From assembly GCF_028830055.1 (NCBI RefSeq), contig NZ_CP101655.1:4206669-4270668 (forward strand): a DNA stretch of 64,000 bases, in the 5' to 3' direction. Below, piece by piece: positions 18,273 through 27,110 of this stretch (position 1 is its first letter; each line of letters starts with the position of its first letter). The stretch comes from Pseudomonas serboccidentalis (lineage in GTDB: Bacteria; Pseudomonadota; Gammaproteobacteria; Pseudomonadales; Pseudomonadaceae). The notes under the pieces were generated by a model, which ran no database searches, was not told the DNA's origin, and worked only from the letters and a program-made list of their open reading frames with translations. The translations under genes and the position numbers were made by a program.

Positions 18273-19691
18273 CTACTTCGAAGCACTTGCCGCGTGCAGC
18301 GCCTGCTGTGCGCCGCGCTTGTTCTTGATCACGTAGCAGACCCACATGAACACGACCCACACCGGAATCGCGTACACCGAGATCTGGATGCCCGGGATCA
18401 GCAGCATCACGCCCAGGATGAACGCCACGAACGCCAGGCAGACGTAGTTGCCGTACGGGTACCACAGGGCCTTGAACAGCGGCGTCTGTTGGGTCTTGTT
18501 CATGTGCTGGCGGAACTTGAAGTGCGAGAAGCTGATCATCGCCCAGTTGATCACCAAGGTCGCCACCACCAACGACATCAGCAGTTCCAGCGCGTGCTGC
18601 GGGATCAGGTAGTTGAGCAATACAGCCACCAATGTCACCGCCGCCGACGCCAGGATCGAACGCACCGGTACGCCGCGCTTGTCGATTTTCGCCAGACCTT
18701 TCGGCGCATCGCCCTGCTCGGCCATGCCCAGCAGCATGCGGCTGTTGCAGTAGGTGCCGCTGTTGTACACCGACAGTGCTGCGGTCAGCACCACGAAGTT
18801 GAGGATGTGCGCAGCCGTGTTGCTGCCAAGCATCGAGAACACCTGCACAAACGGGCTGCCGCTGTACGAGTCGCCAGAGGCGTTGATGGTTTCCAGCAGG
18901 CTGTCCCATGGGGTCAGCGACAGCAGGATCACCAGGGCGCCGATGTAGAAAATCAGGATCCGGTAGATCACCTGGTTGATCGCTTTCGGGATCACGGTCT
19001 TCGGTTTGTCGGCTTCAGCGGCGGTGAAACCGAGCATTTCCAGACCGCCGAAGGAGAACATGATGATCGCCATCGCCATCACCAGACCGCTGACGCCATT
19101 GGGGAAGAACCCACCGTGCGACCACAGGTTGCTGACCGAGGCTTGCGGGCCGCCATGACCGCTGACCAGCAGGTAGCTGCCCAGCGCGATCATGCCGACG
19201 ATCGCCACGACCTTGATGATCGCGAACCAGAATTCGGCTTCACCGAAGACTTTGACGTTGGCCAGGTTGATCGCGTTGATCAGCACGAAGAATGCGGCGG
19301 CGGTGACCCAGGTCGGGATGTCCGGCGCCCAGTAGTGGATGTACTTGCCGACTGCGGTCAGCTCCGACATGCCAACCAGAATGTACAGAATCCAGCAGTT
19401 CCAGCCCGACAGGAAGCCAGCGAAGCCGCCCCAGTACTTGTGCGCGAAATGGCTGAAGGAACCGGCCACCGGCTCTTCGACGATCATCTCGCCGAGCTGG
19501 CGCATGATCATGAAGGCGATGAAGCCGCAGATGGCGTAGCCGAGGATCATCGACGGGCCGGCGGATTTCAGGACCCCGGCGGATCCCAGGAACAATCCGG
19601 TACCGATCGCGCCACCGAGGGCGATCAGTTGAATATGGCGATTTTTCAGGCCGCGTTTCAGCTCGCCTGATTGCGAGTTTTGTCCACTCAT
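18273..19691 (-). CDS. aroP: Aromatic amino acid permease (APC family), AroP-like
   Basis: This is an inner-membrane proton symporter of the amino acid-polyamine-organocation family, with 12 predicted helices in 472 residues. The helix 1 signature IQLIALGGAIGTGLFLGSAG and the helix 6 stretch FSFGGLEMLGFTAAEA are typical of the AroP/PheP/LysP group. Closeness to phhABC suggests aromatic amino acid uptake, but proline or other substrates cannot be excluded. The start is set at ATG 19691 (MSGQNSQSGELKRG); a TTG six codons upstream is less likely. A terminator follows the gene. Confidence 0.88.
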   Translation of the reverse strand: MSGQNSQSGELKRGLKNRHIQLIALGGAIGTGLFLGSAGVLKSAGPSMILGYAICGFIAFMIMRQLGEMIVEEPVAGSFSHFAHKYWGGFAGFLSGWNCWILYILVGMSELTAVGKYIHYWAPDIPTWVTAAAFFVLINAINLANVKVFGEAEFWFAIIKVVAIVGMIALGSYLLVSGHGGPQASVSNLWSHGGFFPNGVSGLVMAMAIIMFSFGGLEMLGFTAAEADKPKTVIPKAINQVIYRILIFYIGALVILLSLTPWDSLLETINASGDSYSGSPFVQVFSMLGSNTAAHILNFVVLTAALSVYNSGTYCNSRMLLGMAEQGDAPKGLAKIDKRGVPVRSILASAAVTLVAVLLNYLIPQHALELLMSLVVATLVINWAMISFSHFKFRQHMNKTQQTPLFKALWYPYGNYVCLAFVAFILGVMLLIPGIQISVYAIPVWVVFMWVCYVIKNKRGAQQALHAASASK

Positions 19692-20583
19692 GAAAAAGGT
19701 CTCACGCAAGGTTTGATGATGTTCAGTAGACGTTGCTGCAAGGTTGCGATTTCAGGCAGCCCCGATCAAACCCCAGCGCAGGCACCAGGAGTTCAGCGTT
19801 TTTACAACGGTCATGCGTCACCTGTTTGTTTTTGTCTGTGACGAAATCGAACCCGACACGCTTGTGACGCGGCGGAGTGAACAAGGCGGATAGCCTCGAG
19901 GTTTGCGCGATTACGCAGGGAGTCACAGTAAAACGCGGCGCATTGTACACCGCTAACCCCCTGCTGCCAGACCCCGCTGGATCAGCGTGGCGCTTGCCGG
20001 GATTGCGTGAGTCCGCCTCGAAATGCCCGGGCGGCTGCAAAAATTGAGTCAGGCCTTTGCAGACCATCGACGAGGACGAGCGAAAAACCGTCCCACAAAG
20101 AGAAGTGAAGATCGATCACGGCGTTCATTGCGCCTCCTTCTTGTTATGCACCTGCACGACAGGCATGAGGCGCATCTCACCCTTCAATCGTTGCTGAAAC
20201 AAGCGCGCCAGAGCCTTGCACGGCGCAGGCGCGGCCGGGCTTCGGCAGATTTTCCTTACAGCCTGGGGAGGCAGGTCATTCCACTGGGTTTTCTCGCGCT
20301 TTTCGTAAACATTTCTTTACGATGCGTAACGCAGATTTTCCATTTCAGAAAAATCCGTAGGACGTCTGCAAATTGACGGTAGCAAGCTAGCTAATGAAAG
20401 TGACGGCTTAGTTTTTTGTTTTCAAATAAGAAAATCATCGGCAAAAAACAGAATAAAAAGTTTATTTAAATTTTAAATAAATAATTTTTTGCATTACAAA
20501 ACACCCTGAACTAGGTTCTTCACGTCTTGCCGGCCACCTCGACCGGCCAGTCACAACCGTGAAAGTCATCTAGGAGATCGACC
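19692..20583. other. Long intergenic region with A+T-rich segment before the peptide gene
   Basis: These 892 bases separate the divergent permease and peptide genes. About 20400-20510 is strikingly A+T-rich, with runs such as TTTATTTAAATTTTAAATAA, unlike the surrounding high-GC DNA. It is a plausible promoter and binding zone for H-NS-like MvaT/MvaU proteins (inference). The longer frames here have no protein-like composition. One small minus-strand frame with a strong ribosome-binding site is listed separately. Confidence 0.6.
19982..20128 (-). CDS. Candidate small ORF (48 aa)
   Basis: The start ATG at 20128 is preceded by AAGGAGG at 5 nt, the best ribosome-binding site in this interval. 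The product starts MNAVIDLHFSLWDGFSLVLV and ends in a basic stretch. No family is recognised. It could be a small protein or leader peptide, or a chance frame; only the ribosome-binding site supports it. Confidence 0.3.
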   Translation of the reverse strand: MNAVIDLHFSLWDGFSLVLVDGLQRPDSIFAAARAFRGGLTQSRQAPR

Positions 20584-20721
20584 ATGCAAGCACTGGAAAA
20601 AGACTTGGATACCGAACTGCAGCTGGACGAATGGTTTGAAGCACCGACCCATGAGGCCGCCGTGGAAATGATGCAAGCCGACGCGGTGGTTCCGTTCGGC
20701 ACGGCGATGTGGCCTCTGTAA
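20584..20721 (+). CDS. 45-residue peptide, possible modified-peptide precursor or scaffold
   Basis: The ATG has GGAG 7 nt upstream. The product starts with an acidic helical region (MQALEKDLDTELQLDEWFEA) and ends with a short, less charged hydrophobic segment (DAVVPFGTAMWPL). That leader-plus-core layout resembles precursor peptides of ribosomally made natural products. It has no signal peptide and no Cys. An 11-bp hairpin and then an M29/NicX-like metalloenzyme gene follow within 69 nt, and an A+T-rich promoter region precedes it. No known precursor family was recognised. The precursor role is inferred from layout only; a regulatory leader peptide is the main alternative. Confidence 0.65.
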   Translation: MQALEKDLDTELQLDEWFEAPTHEAAVEMMQADAVVPFGTAMWPL

Positions 20722-20730
20722 GACATCCCG

Positions 20731-20761
20731 GGCAGGCACGATCCGGCCGGTCGTGCCTGCC
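20731..20761 (+). other. Perfect 11-bp intercistronic hairpin
   Basis: GGCAGGCACGA (20731-20741) pairs exactly with TCGTGCCTGCC (20751-20761). It has no U-run and ends 29 nt before the next ATG. Such hairpins often protect a short upstream mRNA and reduce read-through, giving more peptide than enzyme. Confidence 0.75.
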
Positions 20762-20790
20762 GCTTCTTCACGGTCAGTCAGGGAGGACAC

Positions 20791-21756
20791 ATGGATAAGC
20801 CCCGCGCGATCTCGCATTTCCTTTACTACCTCGAACATCACCCTGCCCTTGCCGGCCTCGACTCGGCGAAGGTATTGCTCGGCCACACCGCCGATTACGA
20901 AGCCCTGACCGGCGCCATTGCCGAACAGGCCGGCGCTCATCCGCGTTTCACCTTCAGCGCCCGACGGCTGGATCTGGAAAGCACCGCAGCGCTGACCGCG
21001 GCGATTGCCGACAGCGATCTGTACATTTTCTTCTACGACTCTTCCACCCTGCCCAACCCGCGCCCCGACGGCCCGGAATTTGTCCGTGCGCTGCAAGGCG
21101 TGATGGCGGAAAACTGGAAGAAGTCGCTGCTGTTCAAGGATTACGGCGACTATTTCTACGACACCTTCAGCGTCACCCCGCAGCGCATTGCGGGGCTCAA
21201 CAGCCACTTGATCCAACGCATGTCCCAAGCCACGACGCTGAGCTTCAAGGACGACCACGGTTCCTGGTTCGAAACGCCGTTGAGCAGCATCAAGAAGTGG
21301 ACCGACATCAACGGCGTCGGCAACTTCGACCTGGCCCCTGGCGAAATCGCCACCCACAGCGAAGCCATCAATGGCCATGTGAAATTCAAGGGCACCTTCC
21401 TCAGCACCATCCCGTTTGCGCGCAAGTACGGTGTGCTCGAATCGCCGCTGGAATTGTGGATCGAGAACTCGACCATCAGCCGCATCGCCACCAACGTGCC
21501 GGGCCTGGAGCACGACTTCAACAAGTACCTGGACGCCAACCCGTCGAACCGGCGCATCGAGGAACTGGGGATTGGCACCAACGAAGGGGTGAAGGATCTG
21601 TATGCGCGCAATGCCGGTTTCGAAGAACGGCACTGCGGCTTGCATCTGGGCCTCGGCGGTGGGGCCAAGGGCAGCCATCACCTGGACCTGATTTTCTCCG
21701 GTGGGGTGTTGGCGCTGGATGACAAGCCGGTGTTTGATGGGCGGTTTGTGTTCTGA
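20791..21756 (+). CDS. M29 aminopeptidase / NicX-like metalloenzyme
   Basis: The 321-residue protein has the C-terminal signature of the M29 aminopeptidase and 2,5-dihydroxypyridine dioxygenase (NicX) fold: LAPGEIATHSEAING near residue 185, RRIEELGIGTNEG (E257/E258), HCGLHLGLGG (H281, H285) and SHHLDLIFSG (H297, D299), a plausible mononuclear or dinuclear metal site. The N-terminal half is less conserved. GGGAGGA precedes the ATG. Because it is paired with a peptide gene and ends at a terminator, it may process that peptide or a product built on it (inference). Whether it is a peptidase or an oxygenase cannot be decided here. Confidence 0.75.
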   Translation: MDKPRAISHFLYYLEHHPALAGLDSAKVLLGHTADYEALTGAIAEQAGAHPRFTFSARRLDLESTAALTAAIADSDLYIFFYDSSTLPNPRPDGPEFVRALQGVMAENWKKSLLFKDYGDYFYDTFSVTPQRIAGLNSHLIQRMSQATTLSFKDDHGSWFETPLSSIKKWTDINGVGNFDLAPGEIATHSEAINGHVKFKGTFLSTIPFARKYGVLESPLELWIENSTISRIATNVPGLEHDFNKYLDANPSNRRIEELGIGTNEGVKDLYARNAGFEERHCGLHLGLGGGAKGSHHLDLIFSGGVLALDDKPVFDGRFVF

Positions 21757-21787
21757 ACTGAAGTTTTGTGTTGAGGCCACTGCTCCC

Positions 21788-21880
21788 TGTAGGAGCTGTC
21801 GAGTGAAACGAGGCTGCGATCTTTTGATCTTGCTTTTGAAGATCAAGAGCAAAAGATCGCAGCGTGCCGCAGCTCCGACA
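21788..21880. repeat. REPIN-like inverted repeat, diverged copy
   Basis: TGTAGGAGCTGTCGAG and a right arm GCAGCGTGCCGCAGCTCCGACA, with the inner AGGCTGCGATCTTTTGATC part conserved. It is of the same family as at 11229. Confidence 0.75.
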
Positions 21881-21914
21881 TGAATAGCGCGCAACCCAAC
21901 CAATAATCCAGACG

Positions 21915-21950
21915 AAAAAAAACGCCAACCCTGCGGTTGGCGTTTTTTGC
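21915..21950. terminator. Bidirectional rho-independent terminator
   Basis: AACGCCAACC (21921-21930) pairs with GGTTGGCGTT (21935-21944), with an A-run before and a T-run after. It can end both the M29-like gene on the plus strand and rluB on the minus strand. Confidence 0.9.
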
Positions 21951-21988
21951 TTTAGCTTGAAGCTTGCCGCTCAAAGCTCACGGCTGCT

Positions 21989-23209
21989 TCACTCCGGCTT
22001 CTTGCGACCGAAACCCGGACGCTGACCGGAGCCGGCCGGCGCACCACGGCGCTTGCCCGATGGCTTGTCACCGTCGACCAGTTTGATCCCTGGACGCTTC
22101 GGCGCCGGTTTGGCCGGACGCTTGTTGGTGGTGTCCGCCGGACGATCCGCCACTGGCGTACCGCGACCGGCAGGAGCGCCACGCTCGCCACGCTCAGTGC
22201 GACCGTTGGCCGGACGCGGTGCGCGCTCGCCGTCACGGGCCACTGGCTTGCGCCCTGGACGCTCACCTTCGATCTGCGGCTCACGGCTCTGACGCGGGCC
22301 GGTCGGCGCGCCAGCAGCAGGACGCAGCGTGCGTACGCGCTCGGTCTTGGCCATCGGCCGCGACGATTTGCGCTGCATACGCTCCAGCTTGTCTTTGCTC
22401 TTGGCGTTCAGTTGCGGCATCGCCACCGGCGTCAGGCCGACTTCGGCGCTCAGCACGTCGACTTCGTACTGGCTCATTTCGCGCCAGCGGCCCATTGGCA
22501 GGTCGGAGTTGAGGAACACCGGACCGAAACGCACGCGCTTCAGACGGCTGACCACCAACCCCTGGGATTCCCACAGACGACGAACCTCACGGTTACGGCC
22601 TTCCATCACCACGCAGTGGTACCAGTGGTTGAAGCCTTCGCCGCCCGGTGCCTGTTGAATGTCGGTGAAACGCGCAGGGCCGTCTTCCAGCACCACGCCC
22701 GCCTTCAGGCGCTCGATCATTTCATCGTCGACTTCACCGCGTACACGCACGGCGTACTCACGGTCCATCTCGTAGGACGGGTGCATCAGGCGGTTGGCCA
22801 GTTCACCGTCGGTGGTGAACATCAGCAGACCGGTGGTGTTGATGTCGAGACGACCGATGTTGATCCAGCGACCTTCTTTCGGACGCGGCAGTTTGTCGAA
22901 CACGGTCGGACGGCCTTCCGGGTCGTCACGGGTGCAGATTTCGCCATCAGGCTTGTTGTACATGATCACGCGGCGGACCGACTCGGCAGCCTCTTCGCGC
23001 TTGATCACCTTGCCATCGATGGTGATGGCGTCGTGCATGTCGACACGCAGGCCGAGGGTGGCGTCTTTGCCATTGACCTTGATCCGGCCCTGGCTGATCC
23101 AGGCTTCGACGTCACGGCGCGAGCCGACGCCGATACGGGCGAGGACTTTCTGCAGCTTTTCGCCTGCGGGGCCGATTTCCTGGTCGTCTTTCTGATTGAT
23201 GTCACTCAT
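21989..23209 (-). CDS. rluB: 23S rRNA pseudouridine(2605) synthase RluB
   Basis: RluB converts U2605 of 23S rRNA to pseudouridine. An S4 RNA-binding domain (about 17-65, LQKVLARIGVGSRRDVEAWI) is followed by the RsuA-type catalytic domain with the Asp in GRLDINTTGLLMF (D122). The last 130 residues form a basic Arg/Pro/Gly-rich tail that is probably disordered and RNA-binding. The start at 23209 (MSDINQKDD) has GGAGG nearby; the open frame extends 39 codons further upstream without family similarity. 406 residues. Confidence 0.95.
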   Translation of the reverse strand: MSDINQKDDQEIGPAGEKLQKVLARIGVGSRRDVEAWISQGRIKVNGKDATLGLRVDMHDAITIDGKVIKREEAAESVRRVIMYNKPDGEICTRDDPEGRPTVFDKLPRPKEGRWINIGRLDINTTGLLMFTTDGELANRLMHPSYEMDREYAVRVRGEVDDEMIERLKAGVVLEDGPARFTDIQQAPGGEGFNHWYHCVVMEGRNREVRRLWESQGLVVSRLKRVRFGPVFLNSDLPMGRWREMSQYEVDVLSAEVGLTPVAMPQLNAKSKDKLERMQRKSSRPMAKTERVRTLRPAAGAPTGPRQSREPQIEGERPGRKPVARDGERAPRPANGRTERGERGAPAGRGTPVADRPADTTNKRPAKPAPKRPGIKLVDGDKPSGKRRGAPAGSGQRPGFGRKKPE

Positions 23210-23351
23210 CTGGGCACCTCCCGGTGTGGTCTGTTCAGGCGGCGCCTGAAGCTTTGAAAACGGGTATTCGGGCGAAGGGATCGCCGAAGGGTCGCGAATC
23301 ATACGCGGATGTGCGCCGTCGCGCATCAGAGACTAGCTGATCGATCGACAG

Positions 23352-23543
23352 TTATTTCTTTTTCCGCCGACCGGCGCCACCGAGTTTGATCAGGCGCAGC
23401 GCGGCTTCGGCCAGTACCGTGCGCTTGTCGTCCTTGTCGAGCTTCTTCCAGGCGCGAATCTCGCGCTTGCTGCGGCCGCAGCCCAGGCAGATGTCGTCGG
23501 TGAATTTGCAGAGGCTGATGCAGGGGTCTTTGGTGGAACTCAT
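23352..23543 (-). CDS. DUF1289 small cysteine protein
   Basis: The 63-residue protein has the family pattern PCISLCKFTDDICLGCGR, with C8, C12, C19 and C22 as a likely metal-binding set, and a Lys-rich tail. The start MSSTKDP is the family start, and ATG 23543 fits it better than the in-frame upstream codon at 23564. The function is not known. It lies between scpB and rluB on the same strand. Confidence 0.85.
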   Translation of the reverse strand: MSSTKDPCISLCKFTDDICLGCGRSKREIRAWKKLDKDDKRTVLAEAALRLIKLGGAGRRKKK

Positions 23544-23569
23544 ACTCACTCCAGAAGCACACAATCCTT

Positions 23570-23658
23570 TGTAGGAGTGAGCCTGCTCGCGATAGCGGTG
23601 TGTCAGTCAACACCTTCTTGCCAGATACACCGCCATCGCGAGCAGGCTCACTCCTACA
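23570..23658. repeat. REPIN-like inverted repeat
   Basis: TGTAGGAGTGAGCCTGCTCG and its exact complement flank about 40 nt, of the same family as at 12902. It lies upstream of the DUF1289 gene and just downstream of the scpB stop codon. Confidence 0.9.
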
Positions 23659-23687
23659 GGGGGGCGGCAGTGTTCAGGCGATCGGGC

Positions 23688-24683
23688 TCAGTCGTCGAAC
23701 TCGCGACGTTCGGCTTCGATCGCTTCGGCCAGGGCGCGGGCTTCGGCTTCTTCTTCGCTCAGTTCGGGCTCTGGGGCCGGTTGTTCGAGGGCGGCAACGG
23801 CGGCCAACAGCTTTTCGCGGGCTTCGGCGACGCCGAGGATGTCTTCTTCCGGTTCGGCTTCTGACTCGACTTCAAGTTCAACTTCGATGGCCGGTTCGGC
23901 AATCGCGGTTTCAGGCTCAGGCTCGACCTGAGTCACTGCATCGGGCGTCGGCGCCTCACCATCGGCCGCATCACGCAGCAAATCATCGAAGTCGGTCTTG
24001 ATCCCCTCCTCCATGCTGTCCAGCTCCAGCAGCAAGGTGTGGAAACTGGTTTCCTCTTTCGGCTCTTCCGGTTCGGCGCTGGCGTCGGCCAACTCTTGCA
24101 GGCCGGCGGGCACCGGTGCGTCGTCGAAATCGAGCACCGGCTCGGTTTCCATCTCGCGCAGTTCGGCCAGCGGTGGCAGGTCTTCGAGGTTCTTCAGGTT
24201 GAAGTGATCGAGAAACGCCTTGGTGGTGGCGAACATCGCCGGTTTGCCCGGTACGTCGCGGTAGCCGACGATGCGGATCCACTCACGCTCGATCAGCGTC
24301 TTGACGATGTTGGTGTTGACCGCCACGCCCCGCACGTCTTCGATTTCACCCCGGGTGATCGGCTGGCGATAGGCAATCAGCGCCATGGTTTCCAGCAGCG
24401 CACGGGAATAGCGTTGCGGGCGTTCTTCCCACAAACGCCCGACCCATGGCGAAAACTTCTCGCGGATCTGCAAGCGGTAGCCCGAGGCGACTTCCTTGAG
24501 TTCGAACGCCCGCCCCTCGCAGGACTTGGCCAGCAGGCTCAGGGCTTTCTTGAAGACCGGCGGTTCGGGCCGTTCGCCCTCCTCGAACAGTTCGAAAAGG
24601 CGTTCAAGCGATTGCGGCTTTCCCGAGGCCAACAGAAAGGCTTCAAGCAGGGGCGCCAGCTCGCGGGGTTCAGTCAGGTTCAT
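23688..24683 (-). CDS. scpB: Segregation and condensation protein ScpB
   Basis: ScpB is the winged-helix partner that works with ScpA and Smc in chromosome compaction. The N-terminal 180 residues carry the family core (EPRELAPLLEAFLLASGKPQ, YRQPITRGEIEDVRGVAVNT, GYRDVPGKPAMFATTKAFLD). The remaining 150 residues are a very acidic Glu/Ala/Pro-rich tail that makes the protein 331 residues against about 200 in Bacillus; such tails are common in Pseudomonas. It starts 11 nt after scpA. Confidence 0.95.
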   Translation of the reverse strand: MNLTEPRELAPLLEAFLLASGKPQSLERLFELFEEGERPEPPVFKKALSLLAKSCEGRAFELKEVASGYRLQIREKFSPWVGRLWEERPQRYSRALLETMALIAYRQPITRGEIEDVRGVAVNTNIVKTLIEREWIRIVGYRDVPGKPAMFATTKAFLDHFNLKNLEDLPPLAELREMETEPVLDFDDAPVPAGLQELADASAEPEEPKEETSFHTLLLELDSMEEGIKTDFDDLLRDAADGEAPTPDAVTQVEPEPETAIAEPAIEVELEVESEAEPEEDILGVAEAREKLLAAVAALEQPAPEPELSEEEAEARALAEAIEAERREFDD

Positions 24684-24694
24684 GTTTCGACTCG

Positions 24695-25516
24695 TTATTC
24701 GGCTCGGGCTCGCACGTGGATCGCGGCGAACGGCTCATTCTGCACCAGCTCGACCAAGGATTCCTTGACCAGTTCAAGGATCGCCATAAAGGTCACCACC
24801 ACGCCGAGGCGGCCTTCCTCGGCGGTGAACAGCTCGACGAACGGCACAAAGCCGCCGCCCTTCAATCGTTCCAGCACATCACTCATGCGCTCGCGGGTCG
24901 ACAGTGCCTCGCGGCTGACCTGGTGGCTCTCGAACATGTCGCCACGGCGCAGCACCTCGGCCATGGACATCAAAATCTCTTCCAGCGCGACATCCGGCAA
25001 CAGCTTGCGCGCCCGAGCTTCGGGGGCGTCGAGCTTGGGCACGACCACATCGCGGCCGACCCGGCTCAGGCCGTCGATGCCTTCGGCAGCGGCCTTGAAG
25101 CGCTCGTATTCCTGCAAGCGGCGGATCAGCTCGGCGCGCGGGTCGTCTTCTTCGTCTTCGACGGTTTCGGCCCGAGGCAGGAGCATGCGCGACTTGATCT
25201 CGGCGAGCATCGCGGCCATCACCAGGTACTCGGCGGCCAGTTCCAGACGCACCGACTGCATCAACTCGACATAGCCCATGTACTGACGGGTGATTTCCGC
25301 TACCGGGATGTCGAGGATGTTGATGTTCTGTTTGCGGATCAGGTACAGCAGCAGGTCGAGCGGGCCTTCAAAAGCTTCGAGAAAGACTTCCAGCGCATCC
25401 GGCGGGATGTACAGGTCCAGCGGCATTTCCGTGACCGCCTGGCCATAGACCATGGCAAACGGCAGTTCCTGCTGGGCGCCGGCCTGGGGATCGACAACGG
25501 TTTCCACTGCGGACAT
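24695..25516 (-). CDS. scpA: Segregation and condensation protein ScpA
   Basis: ScpA is the kleisin subunit of the Smc-ScpAB complex. The core starts at FEGPLDLLLYLIRKQNINIL, followed by EYLVMAAMLAEIKSRMLLP, both strongly conserved. The C-terminal winged helix (AEEGRLGVVVTFMAILELVK) binds Smc. At 273 residues it has the expected length. It directly follows yciO with no gap, so rnm-yciO-scpA-scpB probably form one operon. Confidence 0.96.
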   Translation of the reverse strand: MSAVETVVDPQAGAQQELPFAMVYGQAVTEMPLDLYIPPDALEVFLEAFEGPLDLLLYLIRKQNINILDIPVAEITRQYMGYVELMQSVRLELAAEYLVMAAMLAEIKSRMLLPRAETVEDEEDDPRAELIRRLQEYERFKAAAEGIDGLSRVGRDVVVPKLDAPEARARKLLPDVALEEILMSMAEVLRRGDMFESHQVSREALSTRERMSDVLERLKGGGFVPFVELFTAEEGRLGVVVTFMAILELVKESLVELVQNEPFAAIHVRARAE

Positions 25517-26146
25517 TCAGGCCTCGACCATGAACGGCGCGGGGTCGCCGCAACCGACGCGGATCACTTCCGGGTCGTCGCCGGTCAGGTCGATCACGGT
25601 GGACGCCTTGATCCCGCCGAAACCGCCGTCGATGATCAGGTCCACCTGGTGCTCAAGCAATTGACGCATTTCGTATGGATCGCTCAACGGATCTTCGTCG
25701 CCGGGCATGATCAGGGTCACGCTCATCAGCGGCTCGCCGAGTTCGGCCAGCAAGGCCAGGGCAATCGGATGGCTCGGCACCCGTAGGCCGATGGTGCGCT
25801 TCTTCGGATGCAGCAGCAGGCGCGGCACTTCGCGGGTGGCGTTGAGAATAAAGGTGTATGGCCCGGGCAAATGCGCCTTGAGAATGCGGAAGGTGCCGGT
25901 GTCGATCTTGGCGTAGTTGCCCAGTTGCGACAGGTCGCTGCAGATCAGCGCAAAGTTGTGCTTTTCATCCAGCTGACGCAGGCGTCGCACCCGCTCGATG
26001 GCGGTCTTGTCGCCAATCTGGCAACCGATGGCGTAGGACGAGTCCGTGGGATAAATCACCACCCCGCCCTTGCGGATGATCTCGACTGCCTGTTTGATCA
26101 GGCGCGCTTGCGGGTTTTCCGGATGTATCTGGAAAAATTGACTCAC
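25517..26146 (-). CDS. yciO: YrdC/Sua5-domain protein YciO
   Basis: YciO is a threonylcarbamoyl-AMP-synthase-like protein of the YrdC/Sua5 family; its exact cellular role is less clear than that of TsaC. The start is taken as GTG 26146 because family members begin MSQFFQIHPENPQ; the open frame runs much further upstream with shadow-like sequence. Motifs include GGVVIYPTDSSYAIGC, RLRQLDEKHNFALIC and RTIGLRVPSHPIALALL. The product is 209 residues against 206 in E. coli. It lies 13 nt after rnm. Confidence 0.92.
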   Translation of the reverse strand: MSQFFQIHPENPQARLIKQAVEIIRKGGVVIYPTDSSYAIGCQIGDKTAIERVRRLRQLDEKHNFALICSDLSQLGNYAKIDTGTFRILKAHLPGPYTFILNATREVPRLLLHPKKRTIGLRVPSHPIALALLAELGEPLMSVTLIMPGDEDPLSDPYEMRQLLEHQVDLIIDGGFGGIKASTVIDLTGDDPEVIRVGCGDPAPFMVEA

Positions 26147-26159
26147 GTTTTCTACCTGT

Positions 26160-27023
26160 TCAGACGGCGGCAATAACTGTGTCATGTTTGAACCGACACC
26201 ACAGGGGTGGAAGGTCCTCGGGAACCGGCCGGTACTGGCCGATCTCGGACCAGCCTCCAGGGCCATGGAAATCACTGCCGGCGCTGACCAGCAGACCGAA
26301 CTCACGGGCAAGGATTGCCAGGCTGCCCACCTGTTCTGCGGGCTGAAAGCCATTGACCACTTCAATCGCATGCCCGCCCGCTTGAATATAGTCGGCAATC
26401 AGCTTTCGGCGCTTGCTGCGGGTGAAATCGTAGTGCCACGGATGCGCCAGGCTGACCCACGCCCCGGCGGAGCGCAGGGTGCCGACGGTGTCTTCCAGGG
26501 TCGGCCAGTGCTGTTTGACGTCACCGAGCTTGCCGGCGCCGAGCCATTTGCGGAATGCCTCGGCGCGATCCTTTACAAAACCTTCACGCACCATCCAGTC
26601 GGCAAAATGCGGACGGGCCGGGGCGTTGCCGCTGTCACCCAGTTCCTGCTGGATCTGCCGGGCGCCGTCGAGGGCACCGGGCATACCTTTGAGGCCGAGT
26701 TTGCGGCTTATTTCTTCGGACCGCAGCCAGCGACCATCGTGCAATCGGGCGATCGCCTCGACCAGTGGCGCGGCGTTGACATCGAAACCGTAGCCCAGCA
26801 CGTGGATGGTCGCGCCGCCCCAGGTGCAGGACAGTTCGACGCCATTGACCAGTTGCATGCCCAGTTCTTCGGCGGCGGTGCGCGCTTCGGCAAGGCCTTC
26901 GAGGGTGTCATGGTCGGTCAACGCCAGGACTTGCACGCCGTTTTCGAACGCACGCGCAACCAGAACCGCCGGCGCCAGGGCGCCATCGGAGGCCGTGCTG
27001 TGGCAGTGCAAATCAACATTCAC
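26160..27023 (-). CDS. rnm: PHP-domain 5'-3' exoribonuclease RNase AM (YciV/TrpH)
   Basis: RNase AM trims 5' ends of rRNAs and degrades pAp and short RNAs. Metal-binding PHP motifs are complete: VDLHCHSTASDG, ALTDHDTLEG, NGVELSC, LAHPWHYD and SAGSDFHGPGG. The start is uncertain: GTG 27023 begins next to the first motif, and a TTG at 27041 adds six residues. The length of 287 is close to E. coli (293). It is divergent from yciB. Confidence 0.9.
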   Translation of the reverse strand: MNVDLHCHSTASDGALAPAVLVARAFENGVQVLALTDHDTLEGLAEARTAAEELGMQLVNGVELSCTWGGATIHVLGYGFDVNAAPLVEAIARLHDGRWLRSEEISRKLGLKGMPGALDGARQIQQELGDSGNAPARPHFADWMVREGFVKDRAEAFRKWLGAGKLGDVKQHWPTLEDTVGTLRSAGAWVSLAHPWHYDFTRSKRRKLIADYIQAGGHAIEVVNGFQPAEQVGSLAILAREFGLLVSAGSDFHGPGGWSEIGQYRPVPEDLPPLWCRFKHDTVIAAV

Positions 27024-27110
27024 GGGGAGTTGTAACCTCAAATCAGCTGGCGCTATCGCGCGCCCATATGTTTGTTATTATGCCGCCACATCCAGCTTCT
27101 GGCTCTCACT

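Noticed and set aside
18252..19670. 472-codon plus-strand frame
   Set aside because: It is antisense to the aromatic permease gene. His/Asp/Arg-rich sequence with no membrane helices marks it as a shadow.
20023..20376. 117-codon plus-strand frame in the long intergenic region
   Set aside because: It has no ribosome-binding site, Arg-rich low-quality composition and no family similarity.
25376..26398. Long N-terminal extension of YciO to 26398
   Set aside because: The extra 84 residues overlap rnm in another frame and lack similarity; the family start is the GTG at 26146.
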